NCBI GenBank assembly: GCA_900618425.1
Contig: UZAN01039477.1
Location: 101,707-165,706, forward strand
DNA from: Echinostoma caproni
Taxonomy: Eukaryota; Platyhelminthes; Trematoda; Plagiorchiida; Echinostomatidae
Direction: 5' to 3'
DNA: 64,000 nt
Under the pieces are notes generated by a model. The model was not told the origin of the DNA and did no database searches. It was given only the letters and a program-made list of their open reading frames with translations. Positions 13,454 through 26,935 of the stretch are shown here, in pieces (position 1 is the stretch's first letter; each line of letters begins with the position of its first letter). The translations under genes were made by a program, and so were the position numbers.

Positions 13454-16400
13454 TAAATAATTAAGTTAAAAATTGAAAGGGCTAAGAAAAACGATCACAT
13501 TTTCAGGATGATTGTTTACCTCAAATGGGAGTTATCAAATTATGAAAATGATCAAAAGGATGTGCTGCATTTTCCCAATCGTCACTATGAAGGTTCGTCA
13601 TGGAACCATTTTGCCAATATGCAATCCACACAATAAATAGTGTTCGTTTCATTGCTTGTTGGCGTATTTTTTATTTGGAGAAGCGATATGCATGCTTTAT
13701 ATCATGAGTTTACACCACAATTGTTGTGAGAAACGGGAAGCGCTTTTACTCAAACATGTTGGCCAGTGTTTGTACACAGAAAACATAGAATAAAACGAAT
13801 CTCAAGGCATGCAGTCAACATGTCAAATTCCGCTGTAAAGATTATGTACCGGACAGCAATCAGGTCACGCTCCTGAATAGAATAAAACGTCATTTTTGGA
13901 CAAATTCTATTTACACGGTCCCCACGGGACAGCGTGTTAGTGGTAGGGAAATGATGACCACATGCTATCATGAAATATCTACCTACATTCACTGGTTGAA
14001 ATCATCCTGAAATCATCATCAGACCAACCGTAACTATAAACTTCTGTTTTTTCATCGAGGTCCACACTCCTAATATGCACCTTGTTGCGGTACACTCCAG
14101 AATTGGTCCATTGTTTGCTGTCCGTCGAATAATCTGGTCTATCAGTGATCCCGCAGGTAACCCATTCTATATAGGCCTCGGTAAACATTATCCTGTCTAT
14201 CATTCAGATGTTTCCATAAATAATGCCTGTTGTCGCTTGGCCCCCCGAACGCGATCTACGGTGAAAAGATTTAGGCATTTGATATATGTTTTTGTGCATT
14301 TTCATGTAAGTAATCTCGCCTGGGGTAGCTACAAAGTTTAGTTTTATTACTGCTCATTCTAAATATACAACGATAAGTGGACACCACTGATCAACATACA
14401 ACTGTCACAGTTTGCGTACCTGCTTAGCTGTACCAACTGCACTCACACAAACACCATCACCAGGGGAACTACCGTTAGTGCTCAAAACCCCTTCGGTGAC
14501 GGATTCACTCACAATTTACCTGTGTTTCGTTACGGAGTGATCGGTTGTTACTGGTGGATCGGATGCAATTCAGACGAGTATGAGTAACCACTGGGGTGAC
14601 TTCGGCTGACTTTCATCGAAACTTAGTGTATCGAACAAGGGAGTGACCAAACGTCTAGACCAATAATTGGGTACTGAAAAAAAACAGTGTGCAAACCTTA
14701 CATCCAGTCTGAATATGCAATAATTTCTAACAAATATGGACATTTCTTTCCAAAAGCCAAATGTATCCTTAATTAATGGTTGCAGTTGTAATTTATCAGC
14801 ATAATTACAACCCACTCTAGCGAAATCGGCGGCCACTCACTGTTCTGGTTTTGTAAATTGTTCTGTGGAAATGCTCAAAACTGGTCCATAAGCAATTTCC
14901 AACCTTTCTATTAATCTGTGTTGGTTCATAGGTATTACATACCTAATAACCTTACCGTCGTATTTATTATTCACACTCGAAAAGGCGTCGTTTTGGCTAG
15001 CAAAATTATATAGGACGTATTAGGATAAACCACTTCGGTTTTTTTTCCCACTGCCCAGATAAATGCTCAATGAACAACGCTTTAACACGATAACATTCGA
15101 GTATGCTTTTGTGCTTGCCACACTCGAATTTAAATTATGTTTGACTGTGTGTTACCCCATGATGCATATATGTCTCAACCCTGTGCATGTAACGATCTGT
15201 ATTTCTACATATTTTATGGGAGTAATCAAGAAAACAGCTAAATAAGCGAATCTCTCGTGCAAACTCCTTGACAGTCTGGTCAACGTTTTGATCGTCATTC
15301 AATTGTCCATCCAGCGGTCAGATGTGTCACTGTGATCGGAACAGTCCAGTTCCTTAAGGCGGAAGAGAGACAAAGCCGGGAGATGGATGGATCACGTTGA
15401 CGTTCTTGTGGTCAGCGTATTTTGTTTTCATGCATGCTGTTTCTCCTCGCATGTTCACAGCTATCGCACGCAATTTCTGCACACGTGTGATCTCAGTAAA
15501 CTGTGACTATCATCTGCGCGCATTCTCTGTCCCTCACAATTCCCTCTGATCATTGCTGCTCACACAGAACAAGGTCCCCAATCGATCGTTGGTTTCGCTT
15601 CATGTTTGCTCAGTTCCCTGTTTATGCAACGATTGGTTGTTTTCGAGACATTCTATTTTATTTCCCAATTGCGGAAAATTTACGCGGAACCGCTTTCAGT
15701 ATCACGAAACGCTTCGGATGCAGTTCAGTTAAAAATGTATTTTATTGATTTATCTATTTTTATTCATGGTGTGAACCGAGTTGTTTCGCTAATGTCTATA
15801 CAATGTTCATTATTCTGCATTCGGTGATAACGTCATTTTATTAGCCTAAAAAACAATAACAGGTTTGAAATATTCGTTCAGCCGTTCCAAAGGACGTTTT
15901 GCCTAATCGCTGACAGATTCCGAGAACAGAATGAATAGAGCATTTAAATACAAACATTTAACTTATTATTTAATGCTCAAAGGGTAAAGATGGCGAGAAA
16001 TCTTACCTGTAACACATGATCAAGTGATCAGTGTGCAATAGAATCTGTCAACGAATTTCACTTTCCACCCAGTGTAGTTATGCAACCATGCCGTGAGTAA
16101 TCTACTGATATGGTGGCTGCCAGAATTCCTTGAAAGCTGCACCCTCATAGGGCTACAATTCGCTCATCAGTGTGATAAATCTTGTTTCTCTTTTCTAACT
16201 TTGGTCCTCCGCTGAACGTTTGCGTTTGAAACATTACTATCATCAATTCGGTTCGGAGTCAAAATATCCGTGTCACTGTCGTTAAATTCTTTCGTTGCAG
16301 GATACAGTATTAGGTTTTCACCTTCCGGAAACTGTCTTGAAGGATTATTCATTTTGAAGCCCTTTTCAGAATTCTTTTTTGAAAACCTAAAAAGGCTGTG

Positions 16401-17244
16401 TCTACAACTATGCGCATATATATGATCTATGAACAGCACTAGCTGGTCAAAATGCTTAGGTAAAAATTAGATCACTAAACGCAAATAAATTTCACTGATT
16501 ATGTAAGATACAAGAGGAAAACAAAATATTCCCTCTTCATAGCACGCATTACTTTGTACACCACCTAAAACCAAATAAATATCCAAGTCGAACGCGGTAA
16601 ACAACGGACAGCAACACAGGATTGCTACATGACTATATGCCTAACAAAGCATATTGGCATATACCGTGCGACGGTTTTTAACTTTTTCTTAAAAGATACT
16701 AGTCAATTACCGTAGGTGGAGAACCGGAAGCTAAGAAAAAGGGTAGAATACCGGTTCATTGAGAGGAACTTGGATCGATAATTGACCAATACCTGAGTGA
16801 TATGAACGGGACAGAACCGAAATATTGTCTACTTTCCCCATTTGAAATTGTGCCATTGGGTATGAACTGTTTAATGAATGAGCATTGAGCAAAACATAGA
16901 CTCAACGATAATTAAACGAATTAGCCCCTAGCTTTTAGGTTGTAGGAAATGGTTTGGAATTTCAAAATACACCATAGATTCTTGGATACCAGTCGCCCAT
17001 TCAGGATAAACACATTTTAAGTTTGGCATATTTCCGATTTTAACCGAACCATTTGTTTCGTTTCCTGATATTCTTTGAACAGATAAATCTTAAATGAAGC
17101 ACATTGTTCAGTTCTTAATAATACAATGGTAACCAAAACGTATCTGAGGTAAACAGGGTATCTTGAAAGACGAATTTCTAAAGGCTGCTGGTGCTCTATG
17201 AGAATGAACGCAGTGTCTAAATCAGGCCCCTGAAACTCACTTAT
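13454..17244. other. Intergenic, no gene recognised
   Basis: No conserved domain found. Hydrophilic minus-strand open frames at 13979-14203 (74 codons) and 16167-16439 (90 codons) read more like protein than most chance frames here, but neither is recognised. Confidence 0.45.
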
Positions 17245-17378
17245 TCAGATAGGCGATTCCAAGCGTTCTACACATGACTGCATGGCATAAAAGGCGATAC
17301 CAATAGAGCAATCGGCGGCCCTTGTTCCACAGTGCATACATGCACGCCGCGCCTCGTTCTCTCCGTACCTGCCAGAGC

Positions 17379-18077
17379 NNNNNNNNNNNNNNNNNNNNNN
17401 NNNNNNNNNNNNNNNNNNNNNNNNNNNNNNNNNNNNNNNNNNNNNNNNNNNNNNNNNNNNNNNNNNNNNNNNNNNNNNNNNNNNNNNNNNNNNNNNNNNN
17501 NNNNNNNNNNNNNNNNNNNNNNNNNNNNNNNNNNNNNNNNNNNNNNNNNNNNNNNNNNNNNNNNNNNNNNNNNNNNNNNNNNNNNNNNNNNNNNNNNNNN
17601 NNNNNNNNNNNNNNNNNNNNNNNNNNNNNNNNNNNNNNNNNNNNNNNNNNNNNNNNNNNNNNNNNNNNNNNNNNNNNNNNNNNNNNNNNNNNNNNNNNNN
17701 NNNNNNNNNNNNNNNNNNNNNNNNNNNNNNNNNNNNNNNNNNNNNNNNNNNNNNNNNNNNNNNNNNNNNNNNNNNNNNNNNNNNNNNNNNNNNNNNNNNN
17801 NNNNNNNNNNNNNNNNNNNNNNNNNNNNNNNNNNNNNNNNNNNNNNNNNNNNNNNNNNNNNNNNNNNNNNNNNNNNNNNNNNNNNNNNNNNNNNNNNNNN
17901 NNNNNNNNNNNNNNNNNNNNNNNNNNNNNNNNNNNNNNNNNNNNNNNNNNNNNNNNNNNNNNNNNNNNNNNNNNNNNNNNNNNNNNNNNNNNNNNNNNNN
18001 NNNNNNNNNNNNNNNNNNNNNNNNNNNNNNNNNNNNNNNNNNNNNNNNNNNNNNNNNNNNNNNNNNNNNNNNNNNNN
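17379..18077. other. Assembly gap (699 N)
   Basis: Run of N only. It falls inside the 3' part of the LINE at 17245-19665, so it probably reflects a repeat that could not be assembled. Open frames spanning it are artefacts. Confidence 1.
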
Positions 18078-18784
18078 CTTCCACCACAGTCGCTGGAGGG
18101 GTGTTCCAGCGCGTTGTTGGTCTCCGCGAGAATCGGCAGACTAACGAAAAACCAACTGAGTGAAGTTTACGCAATGTGAGAGTGTCCCGGAATGCGTTCC
18201 TCTGTCCGTAAAGAGAAGTGCTGCTGCAACTCTGGGTCCATATCACCCCTCAGGATCTTCCATAAACAAATGAAATTTCTCCTGAGGAGCCGACACGCAA
18301 CCGGGAACAGACCAGTAGCTTGGCTACGACCTTCATACCTGGTCTCGTGTAGTCCAACAACGAGTCTAGTGGTAGCACGGTGCACGCACTCCAACTTAGC
18401 CATTTCACTGGCCGTGCAGGGGTATGCCGCCGCAGTAACATATTCAAGTCTCGGTGTGTCGCGGAAAGCGTACAATAGTCTGAAATCATCCGTCGTGAGC
18501 CGGCTGAAAGATCTTCGAATCAGTACCAGAATGCTCCACGCACTAGCAGAGATCCTATCAGTGTCTTTGGTGATGACGTCACCGTAACTCCCAGTCTCTG
18601 TCGTACGATGTTCTGCGCAATGTGATTCCCTAGAAGTTGTAGACCACCTCAGATTCAGCATGCGCCAGTGCGGGTAAGCACACTTTGCGGTATTGAATGG
18701 AAATACCCAGGTGTCCGCACACTGAGCCAGGTTGTTCAGATACGCTTGAAGAGTACTCTGATCCTCCGCACCCTCGATTGTACG

Positions 18785-19204
18785 CTAGATTTCGATGTCA
18801 TCCGCATACATAAGGGATGGGCTGAGCAGTTGACCGGGCAGGTTGTTGATATAGACCACAAAGAGGAGTGGATGAAGAACAGAGCCTTGAGAGACCCCAC
18901 TGGGGGCAGAATAGCACGTAGATAGCGATCGACCAACACGAACGTAGAATTTCGTATCGGTAAGAAATTCTCGTACCCAATTCAGCATGACCACACCTAC
19001 ACCTAGGTCGGAGAACTTTCGCATAATCCGGTTGTACGGCACTGTGTCGAAGGCCTTGCTAAAGTCCACGAAGGTGATGTCCATTTCGTGTCTTTTGGCC
19101 TTGTCGTCGGTCGAGTACTCACGGGTCAGGAGCAGGTTAGAAAGACATGAGCGACCCGGCCGGAAACCGCGTTGTTGATTGCCTAGGTGGCCGTGGCTCA
19201 TCAA
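18785..19204 (-). pseudogene. Reverse transcriptase palm domain, 139 codons uninterrupted
   Basis: This is the best-preserved mobile-element coding block in the window. It contains GFRPGRSC, the motif A aspartate in FVDFSKAFD, the motif B block SGVSQGSVLHPLLF, and the catalytic YADD pair at 18797-18808, all in one frame. A stop (TAG) follows directly after YADDIEI, and the flanking RT blocks are in other frames, so it is part of a dead or recently damaged ORF2. The intact catalytic motifs suggest the family was active not very long ago. Confidence 0.9.
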
Positions 19205-19665
19205 ATGCTGCCGAAGCTACGTACCAATCAGTCGTTCCATTACTTTACCTACCACAATAGTAATGCTGACTGATGGGTAGTTTCCAGAGTTACTCTGGTC
19301 TCCACCTTTGGGTATTGGTACCAGGACAGCATCCTTCCACTACCGCGTTAAACGTCCTTGTGAAAATGACACATTGAAAGGGTTGCACAACTGCACTGCA
19401 AGTTCGTCTGCCAGCTCCCTCAGGATAAGCGGATACACACCATCAAGTTCAGGTGACTGGTGAACCTTAAGCCGACGCAGCTCCAGGGCCACTTCTCCGA
19501 TGGTAAACTGAGTATAATTCAGAGCAGTGTCCATGCCCAGTGAACGGGGCTAGAGAGGATTTTCTAGAGTCTAGGGTGTACACTGAGGCGTGATGCGATA
19601 CCAACATATCTGCTATGTCCTCATCGCCTTGGGCTACTGTCCCGTCTTTGGTGTCTTATGATCAC

Positions 19666-22600
19666 TTTAAATATTATTGTTTGAATGTGAAATTGTGTAG
19701 TCCTAAACATCGATGTCGGTCTTAGTCATTCCAAAGAGGAAAAAGCAAAATAAAGTGGAGACCACTTTTGATCAGCCAATCGAGTAAGCGAAACTCGAAC
19801 TTTCGTTCCCGTACATACTGATTTGTGCTTCACACGTGTGTTCATATTTTGTGACAACCATATCACGGTAAAACAATCTTCATACCTATGGTCAGATTTC
19901 CCGAAAGACAATCGGGTGGGTTAGAGATTGCAATTTATTTGGACTTGATGTTCAGTCGATTGTGCACCCTTTAGATAGTGTCACATGTCTGAGGTACTCA
20001 ATAGGTCTTGATGCCAAAGTAAGCTCAAAAATACTTCCAGAGCCAAGAAGCTGTGTACGTGCGTCTGTTGATTATTGTTTCGGAACCAGGGGTTTTCGCC
20101 AACTCTCCCTGATGAATTGCCAGTGATTCAATAACCCGGTTATAGCCCGNCTTTGGTGAAAAATTTTATTCTGATACGGAGTGAAAGGCTTCGTGGACAA
20201 ATGGTTTGGGATAGCTGTGCCGTATGGGAGCACACTGATGGGTTCGAAGGAATACTTACAAATCACAAACCAAGTCTACCACCAGTGACCACACTGGTGT
20301 GTTATAACTGCAATCTAAGGGTTCACTGAAACAGGTTCCAAAGACAACCGTTTTTAAACACCGGTGTGGTACTTACCACACACACGAAAAATCAACTACG
20401 TTTGCATTATAAATGATTTATGTGATGGTGAGAAACTAAATTGCGATATTACAACAAACGGTTGCTGAGGCAGAATGCATAAACAATTTATTTTAGCACG
20501 CAGTTTGGTGGCTGGTCACGAGTTCATTGGTTGTTGGAATCGTGACCTTTTTCCGTTGTTGAGTGCAGTCTGTAGTGAACATCATTTAACGGTTGATTTC
20601 CTAATGATTGGAGCGTATCATTCACGTGGCTAACAACAGAGGATAAATAAATAAGAAATAAAGCGATCCTTAATCATATATCCCACTGGATATGTTCTGA
20701 ACGAGGAAGCCACAACTCTGACTTTATCCATCCCCTGCATTGAAAACAGCAGTGAAACTTATTATATTTTCTACCAGTGACTACTGTCTGACCAAACGTT
20801 CAAGTATTCTAATACCCACTACTAGCAAAAGCTTCCAACGTACTAATCATAAAAATGAATAGGACATGAAATTTATCTCTGATCTTTGCAATACCTTATA
20901 AATAAAATTAGTTATGGGATGGTCCATTTAATTTTGTTGTTTATTCTCTCGTGCCAACAATGAATACAACATTCGTCTGTGATCTGTAACTCTGATAAGT
21001 GTTATCCTGTGTTTTTCGTCTATCCAGTTTGTTTCGTCTTCATTAAGCCACATATTCAGATGGGGCGACAAAACGCTCGACCGGAATGATGGGTCCACTT
21101 ACGTTAGGCTTACATAGAAACAAGTTATGCATAACATCTTAATATAAGGGAAAGACAAGTGTGCTTAGAGTTGCTCTGTATAACGTGCTTCCCTATGTGT
21201 CGGTCCTCTTTCGCATCCGATTTTTTTGCGATCACAGCGACACAGAACAGCGCCGTAAAAAGCGTCAGAGGCAGTTCGTAACTGACCGTCTGATTTCTGT
21301 AAACAAAACTTATGGAGAATTGCTTTTCTCTTTGTTCCAAATTTTAGACAGACCAAACCCGGACATTTTTATATAGACAGTAAAGCATGAATTAAGTTTT
21401 TTTTCAATTCATTCGCAAGACCTTGTCTTCCTAACAAGCGAGGCCGATGTTCTGCATTGATTCCGTTCCTTGGTAGTTTGTTCAACTCCCTATGTGTTAC
21501 GCAGTTTGACAAACAGTTCTACCCGAGTGGAAAATGCATCGCAGATTGCTCACGGAATTGAAGAAACATGTATCGGTGTAATTTGCTTTATTACACGCCG
21601 CTATGTGCATTTTTGCTATTGACCATGATATGGATTCGATTTGAACCGAATGCTGCCTAACAATTAATAATTAGCAGCTTTGTCAGGTATGCGAAGAATA
21701 ATAAATAAACTATTGAATAATTTTATGTATAACAAATCGAAATAGAGTGGAGTGTATGCAGCACGTTAGATTAAACTGTTTGCGATCATGTGTTGTATTT
21801 TTATAGTTCCTTTACGTGTATTTTTCGACCAAATACACCAAGAAAAATTGCACTTTTTGGTGGAGTTGCATTGAAGTGAGTGTGAAACATTTGACGGATA
21901 ACATCACCATTGGGTTTCACATCTAGTGGAACCCCGCGGCATAAACACTTTGTCACATTCTGCGTCGCTCATTTAAATAAACCAAACAATGGTGTTTTTG
22001 TCCGTGCATGTGCGGAAGATCATTAGTGACAGGTGCCATTCATCAATTTTCATCACAAATCTCTATAAATGTTCTAATTATTGGTTGCGCGACCGATACT
22101 AGTGTTTATTCAGGCTGCAATAAAGGAATTCGTCAATGTATCGAATTCTAAGCCATAAAAATCATGAAGATTTATGGGACAATATTGTTTGAGGATACGT
22201 GGGAGACGGTACTGTCCAAAATATAAGCCTAAGTATCACTTAATATTGCCATGTATTTGTTCAGACAAGTTGCTCAGTTTCTACAACGTCAGTCAATCTA
22301 TGCGTTCACTTCACAAGTACTGACGAAGTTATTTCGGCTGGTGAGGAAACGTTTGGAAACAAATTGCTAAGCTCGGAGAACAGGTGAAATGGAATAAGCG
22401 TTTACAAACGAAGAGACAGAGATCAATTGAAAATTCGAAACCACTCACACATGGGGCAAGAACACTAAAACAAGGCTTCTTTATTATACTCACACGGATC
22501 ATAATCATCAACTAATCGTGCTACATAGCCGCTCAATAAATAGCTCAGTTTGTTTATTACACAAAAACCTCATCAGTGAATCAAATGAGAGAAGATGCGC

Positions 22601-22699
22601 CACCCTCACATTTATCTGCCATCCTTTTATGACGTACACTTTTCAGAGGCTTTACGATTTTGAAAATGCATTGTGAAATTTTACCTAATTTTATACCGT
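19666..22699. other. Intergenic, no gene recognised
   Basis: Short frames only on both strands. One ambiguous base lies near 20150. Nothing identified. Confidence 0.5.
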
Positions 22700-25600
22700 G
22701 AAAATAGCGAGAAGAGCTAAGCGCGTCCATACATTTCGCGGTTGACAGGTGTTGATAAATCATTCAGCAGCCAATCCCGCTCGATAGGGTTGGCACCGGA
22801 ATGGAAATTGCACTGAACATGACACATGGAACAACCAGCGTGATGGGGAAAACAGGTTGGACCTCGGTATTCCACAGGTCTCGTGTTCTGCGCTCCGTCT
22901 AAACGCAATCTAGAATGTGGGTTACGGCTTCACCACAAAATTGACATCCACAGTTTAAGTTGAGAATGCAAGTGAACACAACAGCTTTCAATAATTTGAA
23001 ATAAATGACTTCATCTGTCTCAAGGCACCCCAGTTGTTACTCGTTAGTGCTGTGTCATTGTTGCAGCTTGGACGGACGAGTAGTTTGTTTCTATGTTTTA
23101 ATTGTTCTAGGGGTTAGTCATAAACAAACCTGTTATGTTTACTTAATCCGAAGTGGTTGATCCTCGGGAATTCTTTCAACTCAAATTAGAGTTTCTTGAT
23201 TACGGATGGCCACTGTTTAATTTAATTTTGCTTGTGGTTGATGGACATCCCTTCAACATACAGTCGTGATTGTTACTCTCGTTGGACTGGATGGGATTCG
23301 ACTAAGGCCGGTGTTTCGTCGCTGCTGTTTACACTCCCCCAGTGCTCTACTCGTCTTTGTCTTTTCCCATATGAGAAATGCCAGCTAATCTGGCACAACT
23401 ATGACAACGCATGTAGTCTGGCACGTTCAAGACACTTTTTCGAGGAATACCATAAGCCTGTTTGCCACCGACGTGTAGTCATAGAGACAACAGAACAAAG
23501 GTCATCTTTTTCGTTTATGATTGGCATTCAAGACGTATTGCTTCCTTCCGTATTAGAGAACGATATCCATGCCATTTGGAAGTAGACTACAAACCACCTA
23601 TTCGAATGACATGAAAAGATTGAGCAATACTGGCAAAACATAATTCTGGTCCCACAGCAACAAAAGCTTAACGTCACTCCAAAATTCCTACAGTGAAATA
23701 GAACAAACATCGCTTAGGGACGACTTCAAACGGAAACTGTTCTTTTGAAGTACAGAGCATAGTACTGGGTAGTTTTCAAATTTGCAGCACAACACAATTA
23801 CCGGTAAGGTTTGGGGATGCCTCGTGTACGATGCCACGTCACGTTGTTCCAGAAGTGCAGTTTGACTGTATTAATGTAAAAAACTTTCTTCCTCAGATTA
23901 GATGTGTGATATGGCATCTGAATGCACTGCCACCCTACCCATTAATTTTTTCCGTATTATTTGTACACGTGCAAAAACCAACAGTGCCATTCTTTTATAT
24001 CTTACCGGGAACAGTATGAGAAAAGGCATATAAAGTTTCATGACATTGATTCCAACTTGGAGAAAATCATTCCCAAACAGTGACTGATCTCGAGATAATA
24101 AAACTACTGTTTTCGACCGGAAGTCCCCTGGGCAATAGAGATTTATTCACTGGTGCACTGATCATCTCTCATCTGTATCTGGTGCAGGTATCCACCAACC
24201 ATGACCGAATATCGATCGGTAGACTGATTTAAGTCATGCTGATATGAGTGCAATGAATTGTGGCGACGTGAATGTTGATTTTTCGTTGCATTTATGTTTC
24301 GAAAACAAGTGAATAAACTTTAGTATTCCAAGTGTCTCTATCGTAATATTGTTCAAAACAAAAGACCTATTGTGATTTTGAAACAAAGTCAATACTGCAA
24401 AGATGTGACATGTGGAAATTTTTTTCTGAAAAATAAAGTCCATAATTAAATACGATTATTAGTGTATTTATCATTAAATGTTTAGAAAACAAACGTTTTA
24501 AAATTGAGCACTTTGACTCAAACCTGAGAATAATGCATTCTCTGTGTTTTGCGTTTTGATACTTAATTTCTGCAAGAGAGTGATAGAGTTAGGGGTTTAT
24601 TACGGAGTAAATTGCATCGCAAAACTACAAAGTGAATAAAATGTCTATATCAGCTAACTATTTCGAATATAGGTAGTATCCTTTTATTCCAACTGTGAGG
24701 TTAGCGTTCGGTTGTGACTCAGGTTGAGGGATTCAAACCGTTTCTAGGACCAGCAAAGTGTGAAATAATGAAATTTTCGTACTTCAGTTTCTCCCTAAAA
24801 TTACTTGGAAATATCACTTTGGACCGTAGCCACAAGCCTCTTCTATATTTGATGTTTTCCCTTTAGGGGTTGAATTTACCAATTTTCTGTCCCTCTCGAA
24901 TAATGTTTTCTAATCATTGTAAATACGTCATTTCCTTTCAAATGATCTTTAAATTCGAGTGCTTTTTTTGTAACACGGAATAAAAGAGCAGATATGGAGC
25001 ATGTTTCCTGAATTGATCAGTTGCATTCTCGGAACGCATACTTCTGGTGCCAGTGCAATCACGAAGAAGCACAAGATAATCCTTGAAATGCAAAGCCACT
25101 TATTTGTTTAATCTTTTCATAGGATCCTTAAACGAGCTTTGTTCTCTATGCAGAATCTTGGCTGAAAAGCCTTCAGCTCAATAGGATGGGACTGGGATGT
25201 TAACCCCACCGTAAATAATCACAGTTATGAGCATCTGTTGTTCATCATTTACCAGCCAATTTCATCCTAACCCGTTCACCTTCGTCAGCCGTACTAGATA
25301 CAAGCGTTGCTAATGGATGCATTCATCAAATACTCAGATACAACTGCTGAAACAACGATGTGCAGACATTTCAGTTGTTGCATATATTTGTGATCTTAGT
25401 TTATAAATCTAACAAGAATAACATACCTGAAGTTTCAAATCAATATTTGCTTCCATCATTCAAGTTATTTGTCCCTGTGACGTCACTTGACAACGGCAGA
25501 AGCTGTAGCGATCAAAATCATGAACCTACCATTGTGCGAACAGAAGAAGATGGTTACCGCACGCCAGTTGCCTTGGCCCCAACCAAACCTGCATGATGAC

Positions 25601-26759
25601 TCGAACCATGGTCTCAGTCATGTTCTGATGATGCAACATGGTGTGACAAATGGCCCGTGAAAAAAGGTCACCGAAAATTCCAGAATTGATCTTTTTCTCA
25701 CCCCCCTCCCCTTCGCCCACTGTCCCCATTTTGCCCATTTGTTCTGATTAAACTTGATAGATATTGTTGCATTTCCCATACTTAACCTCTATGGGCCAAT
25801 CACATTTATTCCTACATTAGATATAAATACACACACAACTGTCAAGGCCTAAAGACGAAGTTACGAAAACAAGCATGTTCGCCATATTGTTTGGCTTTTC
25901 CGGATGTTTCATTCTGGAAATATACATGCATTTACATATACACTCAATCAGTCTATCTTTAATGAAATTTTGGATCCTTCCAGATGATGCTTGCCACGAG
26001 CTACGTTCCCTTCCCATGATCAAATTAAAATCGTGATCAATTTAGATCCAGTTGCTTATGTTACAGTTCAGACTTCTCTGTCAGAACAATGGGGATATTT
26101 TTTGATTTATGTTACAGCTGCTTAATCGACCCAGCTCTCTATTTGTTTGTTTGCAAAGAGAAAAGGGTTTGGTTAACATTTCTCTGTGTTTTGTTCTGAA
26201 ATAAAAACCCGGGTTGATATAACTTTCTTGATGACCTATCCACATTCAAATCATGTGACTGACGTACGTGACAAGCGTTCTCCTACTGCATTTGACCTGA
26301 TGATGACAGTGTTGTGGTGTTCACATCTGCTACTTTCAAACCAAAAAAGCAAATTGGTACGCATTACGTAACAATGCTTAAACACTGATTTTCCTCAGAA
26401 TACCTCAGAACATTCACAAATATTTTCAACAGGATATTTTACAGGAAGACGTTTTATTTCATCTGGGCATATCCGGAAATTTAACCTTTTGCAACTGCAT
26501 TTCCATTTTTTTGTACCCATAGGTTAAAGCCCAATAGAATAAACTAATTTCAAATGTCTACTGAGGTGGTCAAAGAAGACTCGTATAAATCTAATGAGTT
26601 TAGCTTTAACGATTCGAGAAAGTGCTCTCGTAGGTTACTCTTGAACCCGTTATTCCTCAGTCACGTGAAAACGTGATGCGTTATAACGTAACTTAGGAGT
26701 CAAATGATACTCATAATTAAATGAGAGTAAGGGAAGGTTTATTTTGTTTATGTGACGAA
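22700..26759. other. Intergenic; possible retroelement zinc-knuckle scrap and weak SINE-like site
   Basis: At about 22905-22980 the minus strand encodes NCGCQFCGEAVTHILDC, which resembles the Cys/His knuckle found after the reverse transcriptase in some LINEs; a stop follows at once. At 24694-24760 (+) a GGGATTCAAACC B-box-like site may mark a decayed SINE. A 117-codon frame at 23232-23585 (+) is unrecognised and has no ATG at its start. The rest shows nothing. Confidence 0.35.
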
Positions 26760-26761
26760 TT

Positions 26762-26935
26762 TGTTGTGTGAATTATGCTTAAGCCAAGAAGCTGGGAAGC
26801 ACTGGGTAGATGTTTTCACCTAGTCGGGTCCAATCAGTAGTGCGAATCCCTCGACTCAACTGGGGATCGAACCCAGGACCTCACAGGTGCAACGCAAGCA
26901 AACTACCGCCTCGGTCACGGGGCAGCTGATGGGAC
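26762..26935 (-). repeat. tRNA-derived SINE
   Basis: On the minus strand the head carries an A-box-like GACCGAGGCGGTAGTTTGC (26898-26917 region) and an excellent B box GGGTTCGATCCCC at 26862-26874, spaced as in a tRNA. The body then continues as GAGTCGAGGGATTCGC... towards 26762, ending in GCTTCCCAGCTTCTTGGC. The region between the boxes does not give a clean anticodon arm, so it is a SINE rather than a tRNA gene. Confidence 0.75.

Larger units (their letters stand above)
17245..19665 (-). mobile_element. 5'-truncated LINE (CR1/Jockey-like) ORF2, split by an assembly gap
   Basis: Read from 19665 downwards on the minus strand, the segments follow the order of a LINE reverse transcriptase: TVAQGDEDIADMLVSHH (pre-RT), RRLKVHQSPELDGVYP (fingers), QRGFRPGRSC, FVDFSKAFDTVPYNRI (motif A), SGVSQGSVLHPLLFVVYINN (motif B), YADDIEI (motif C), then the thumb and C-terminal region with CTASEMAKLECVHRATTRL, LRRNFICLWKIL and FSLVCRFSRRPTTRWNT just before the gap. 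After the gap, 17378-17245 carries probable tail sequence. Several stops and frameshifts (for example a stop straight after YADDIEI) make it non-functional. The endonuclease part is missing, as is usual for 5'-truncated LINE copies. Confidence 0.9.

Noticed and set aside
17245..18246. Long open frames across the first run of N
   Set aside because: They are open only because the gap has no called bases. Real sequence on each side belongs to the LINE.
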